Assembly (NCBI GenBank): GCA_910578395.1
Contig: CAJTPZ010000004.1
Location: forward strand, 62,001-126,000
DNA: 64,000 nucleotides
Source of the DNA: an uncultured Muribaculaceae bacterium
Lineage (GTDB): Bacteria > Bacteroidota > Bacteroidia > Bacteroidales > Muribaculaceae
Direction: 5' to 3'
In this document: positions 61,579-64,000 of the stretch, one piece after another
Position numbering within the stretch: position 1 is the stretch's first letter
Layout of the letters: each line of letters begins with the position of its first letter
Program-made: the position numbers and the translations under genes
Notes under the pieces: model-generated
Databases searched by the model: none
The model's input: the letters and a program-made list of their open reading frames with translations, nothing else
Told to the model about the DNA's origin: nothing

Positions 61579-61615
61579 ATCATAGGGACGCCCATAGGTG
61601 CGTCCCTATGATTTT
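61579..61615 (+). terminator. Terminator of secA
   Basis: ATCATAGGGACGC and GCGTCCCTATGAT form a perfect 13-bp stem around CCATAGGT, followed by TTTT. It lies 25 nt after the secA stop codon. Confidence 0.9.
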
Positions 61616-61664
61616 AAAGTCGATCAGAACCAATCATTTCCCAATGCTATAATTCGCCTCCGCC

Positions 61665-62471
61665 GTGAAAACCAATATACTTGTTGCAGTCGGTGCAGTA
61701 ATCATCTGTATAATATCGGGGTGTTCCTCGAACAAGTCGTCTCTCACCTACTTCGAGGATCTTAAAAACAACCCGGACGGAGAGGTTACGGTAGATATAC
61801 CGCAACTGCGCGTCGCTCCTGACGATGCGCTTCTCATAACGGTAAATTCGGAAGTACCGGAAGCCTCGGCACCTTACAATGTACCGCTTTTCAATCCGCA
61901 GGCAAGGGCGACCAACACTTATAACACTGCAATAGCACAGCCATCCTACATTGTCGACAGCAAAGGCTATATACAGATGCCGGTCATAGGAGTCATTCAT
62001 GCGGCAGGACTTACAACCGGAGAACTCGCTGCCGAGATCACCTCACGTGTATCGGAAAAAATCACCGACCCTTATGTAAGAGTCGAACTGCTCAATTTCA
62101 ATGTGCATGTTCTTGGCGAAGTCAACAAACCGCAAAGCGTCAAAGTTGAAAAAGAACGCTTTTCCATACTCGAGGCACTTGCCGCAGCAGGAGATCTAAC
62201 ACCCTACGGCGACAGATCCACTGTCCTGCTAATACGCCAGGAAGATGGCAAGAACCGCTACCACCACCTCAACCTGAATGATGCGGAACTTCTGTCATCG
62301 CCATTCTTCTACCTCAAACAAAACGATGTGATAGTCGTTGAGCCAAACAACATAAGAAAAGCCAACGCACGCTATAATCAAGACAACTCCTATAAACTGT
62401 CGGTAATATCAACCATCGTATCGGCGTCATCGGTTCTGGCATCACTCACTATCGCATTAGTCGCCAAATAA
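61665..62471 (+). CDS. Wza-like polysaccharide export lipoprotein
   Basis: Outer-membrane or periplasmic polysaccharide biosynthesis/export protein of 268 residues. The start codon is GTG at 61665 because it begins a lipoprotein leader with lipobox ISGC (Cys20). The N-terminal polysaccharide-export domain has RVAPDDALLITVNSEVPE and SYIVDSKGYIQMPVIGVIHAAGLT; an SLBB domain follows (NFNVHVLGEVNKPQSVKV, ILEALAAAGDLTPYGDRS). A C-terminal hydrophobic segment (VIST-IVSASSVLASLTIALV) would anchor it in a membrane. It is 27 nt before a Wzz-like gene, the standard export pair. Confidence 0.92.
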   Translation: MKTNILVAVGAVIICIISGCSSNKSSLTYFEDLKNNPDGEVTVDIPQLRVAPDDALLITVNSEVPEASAPYNVPLFNPQARATNTYNTAIAQPSYIVDSKGYIQMPVIGVIHAAGLTTGELAAEITSRVSEKITDPYVRVELLNFNVHVLGEVNKPQSVKVEKERFSILEALAAAGDLTPYGDRSTVLLIRQEDGKNRYHHLNLNDAELLSSPFFYLKQNDVIVVEPNNIRKANARYNQDNSYKLSVISTIVSASSVLASLTIALVAK

Positions 62472-62498
62472 GAGCATCACATTTCCAACTTACAGGCC

Positions 62499-64000
62499 AT
62501 GCAAGACACCCGACACGACATAAGCTTCCGAAAAGAGCTGCGGCAAATAATAGGCAAATGCCGGCACAACTACAGGAAAATACTTATCGCCGTCGCATCT
62601 GCATTAATCATGGCAGGCGCTTATATCGCACTGCGACGACCGGTATACACTGCCAATGCATCAGTGATGATAGCCAACGACATGACAGCCGGCAGTACTG
62701 CAATGAGCCTCGTCCGCCAGTTCTCTCTCGGCAACATGCTTGGCGGGTCCGGATCAGTTCACGACGAACTCTCGATGATCGCGAGCCACACCACCGTATC
62801 GGGAGCCGTGAAGCAACTTGGCATAAACACATCCTATATTGTAAAAGAGAATATTCTGTCGCGGGTATCGTCCTACCCTGAATCTCCTGTCATACTCGAA
62901 TGCGCCCCCTCGATACCCGACACACTTCGTTCGGCGCTCATATTCAAATTGAAAGTAGCCTCTGATGGAAGAGCGTCGGTCAAAGTCCGACGCAACTTTT
63001 CCACCATAGGCAGTGCCGACGGCCAACTGCCATTGTCTATTGAGACTTCCTACGGAAAATTTGTCATTATCCCGACAGAACACATGACCACTGGCAAGCC
63101 GCTGAAAATGACAATACGCACAACCGGTTACTCACGTGCTGCCGAGGAGCTTTCAAAAAAATTACAGATCGATATCCCGAGTAAACTCGCCGATGTTGTG
63201 TCGCTGTCATATGAATGCGACAACCGGCAGCTCGCGACCGATGTCCTGCAGGCACTCATCGACGAATACAACCGTCGCGGGATTGAAACAAAACGTGCAC
63301 GTGACATGCAGACCCTCTCGTTTATCGACGACCGTCTGGCACGCCTCACCGACGAACTTTCAGAAAGCGAACATGGTATCGAGGCTTTTAAACAGAAAAA
63401 CCGTCTCTCCGACCTTAAAGCGGAAGCGGAATACATGCTTGGCGAACGGACAACCCTCGACCAGGAGCTGCTCAAAGCCGAAACCAACGCTCAGGTACTC
63501 AGTCTGACAAAGGAATTTATAGATGACCCAGCCAACTCCTACAACTTCATTCCCGTGCTTGGCCTGGGCGACAATGACGCAAAAGCAATCGCCTCTTACA
63601 ATGAACTCATACTTCAGCGCATGAATCTTGAAAAAAGCGCACTGAAGGGCAACCCTGCTCTCGAGCGTCTCAACCGCCAGATAGACGGAATGCGCGATGC
63701 TGTAAAAAAATCAGTGGAGCGGTCTGTAGAGAACGCCCGTATCGCCGTCGAAAAGTTGTCTGTAAAAAACCGCTCTTCACAGGCTCGCCTCGATGCCGTT
63801 CCTTCGCAGGAACGCATATTCCGTGACATCATGCGCCGCCAGACAGTACAGGAGCAACTAATGATTTTTCTGATGGAACAACGTGAGGAAACAAGCCTTA
63901 ATATGGTGAATACAATGGGACGCGGTGAAATTATCGATGAACCCTACCTGCTTACACTCGACACCGAAAACTCTCCGGCGGTCGTGCTCATGGCGGCATT
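62499..64000 (+). CDS. Wzz-like polysaccharide chain-length/co-polymerase protein (partial)
   Basis: Reading frame open from ATG 62499 to the window end, 500 codons, cut at the 3' side. N terminus MQDTRHDISFRKELRQIIGK is cytoplasmic; a membrane segment (ILIAVASALIMAGAYIAL, residues about 31-48) is followed by RRPVYTANASVMIANDM, the Wzz-domain start. The periplasmic part is a long helical region with SFIDDRLARLTDELSESEHGIEAFK, typical of polysaccharide co-polymerases. Whether a C-terminal tyrosine-kinase (BY-kinase) domain follows is outside the window. It is coupled to the Wza-like gene. Confidence 0.9.
   Translation, partial: MQDTRHDISFRKELRQIIGKCRHNYRKILIAVASALIMAGAYIALRRPVYTANASVMIANDMTAGSTAMSLVRQFSLGNMLGGSGSVHDELSMIASHTTVSGAVKQLGINTSYIVKENILSRVSSYPESPVILECAPSIPDTLRSALIFKLKVASDGRASVKVRRNFSTIGSADGQLPLSIETSYGKFVIIPTEHMTTGKPLKMTIRTTGYSRAAEELSKKLQIDIPSKLADVVSLSYECDNRQLATDVLQALIDEYNRRGIETKRARDMQTLSFIDDRLARLTDELSESEHGIEAFKQKNRLSDLKAEAEYMLGERTTLDQELLKAETNAQVLSLTKEFIDDPANSYNFIPVLGLGDNDAKAIASYNELILQRMNLEKSALKGNPALERLNRQIDGMRDAVKKSVERSVENARIAVEKLSVKNRSSQARLDAVPSQERIFRDIMRRQTVQEQLMIFLMEQREETSLNMVNTMGRGEIIDEPYLLTLDTENSPAVVLMAA

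Overview
The window is a chromosomal segment from a member of the Bacteroidota, order Bacteroidales. A Muribaculaceae-like gut commensal is my best guess, by inference only. Support comes from a SusC/SusD pair, promoters with the Bacteroidota -7 box TAnnTTTG (several with a TTG-type -33 box 19-22 nt upstream), lack of Shine-Dalgarno sequences, the Bacteroidota order of the division/cell-wall (dcw) cluster, and a long C-terminal tail on FtsA. No tRNA, rRNA, CRISPR array, insertion sequence or prophage was found.

Layout. 1-14.2 kb (minus strand): an almost complete dcw operon read as rsmH-ftsL-ftsI-murE-mraY-murD-ftsW-murG-murC-ftsQ-ftsA-ftsZ (ftsZ cut by the window edge). mraZ is not at its usual place in front of rsmH. 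14.4-22.9 kb (plus): a TPR sensor kinase whose phosphoacceptor His is replaced by Arg, a 78-residue small protein, a large periplasmic TPR protein coupled to an outer-membrane barrel protein, and a membrane acyltransferase. 22.9-24.1 kb: a gene-free array of nested palindromic repeats between convergent genes. 24.1-29 kb (minus): a SusC/SusD pair with no enzymes beside it and a well-formed promoter. 29.2-40.2 kb (minus): a coupled DUF2007-kdsB-phosphopantetheinyl transferase unit, transketolase, queF-queC, a C69 peptidase, a TPR membrane protein and a rhaB-rhaA-rhaD rhamnose operon. 40.4-49.8 kb: metY, ridA, a YihY-family protein, trigger factor, a Tat-type Gfo/Idh/MocA oxidoreductase, rplU-rpmA (with a structured leader), engB and a DUF1015 gene. 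49.9-55.2 kb (minus): a tight patatin - GH13 amylase - prs - Fur-like - purA operon. 55.3-61.6 kb (plus): a DUF4105 membrane protein overlapping a PafA-like alkaline phosphatase homologue that has lost its metal ligands and nucleophile, then secA. 61.7-64 kb: start of a polysaccharide-export locus (Wza-like lipoprotein, Wzz-like protein cut by the window end).

Most of the window is housekeeping. The best candidates for something undescribed are the repeat array at 23.0-24.05 kb, the two apparently catalytically altered proteins (kinase at 14.4 kb, phosphatase homologue at 56.5 kb), a Fur-like regulator without the usual regulatory metal motif lying between prs and purA, and the hairpin leader of rplU. 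Functional statements rest on motif reading and family knowledge; no database search was possible.
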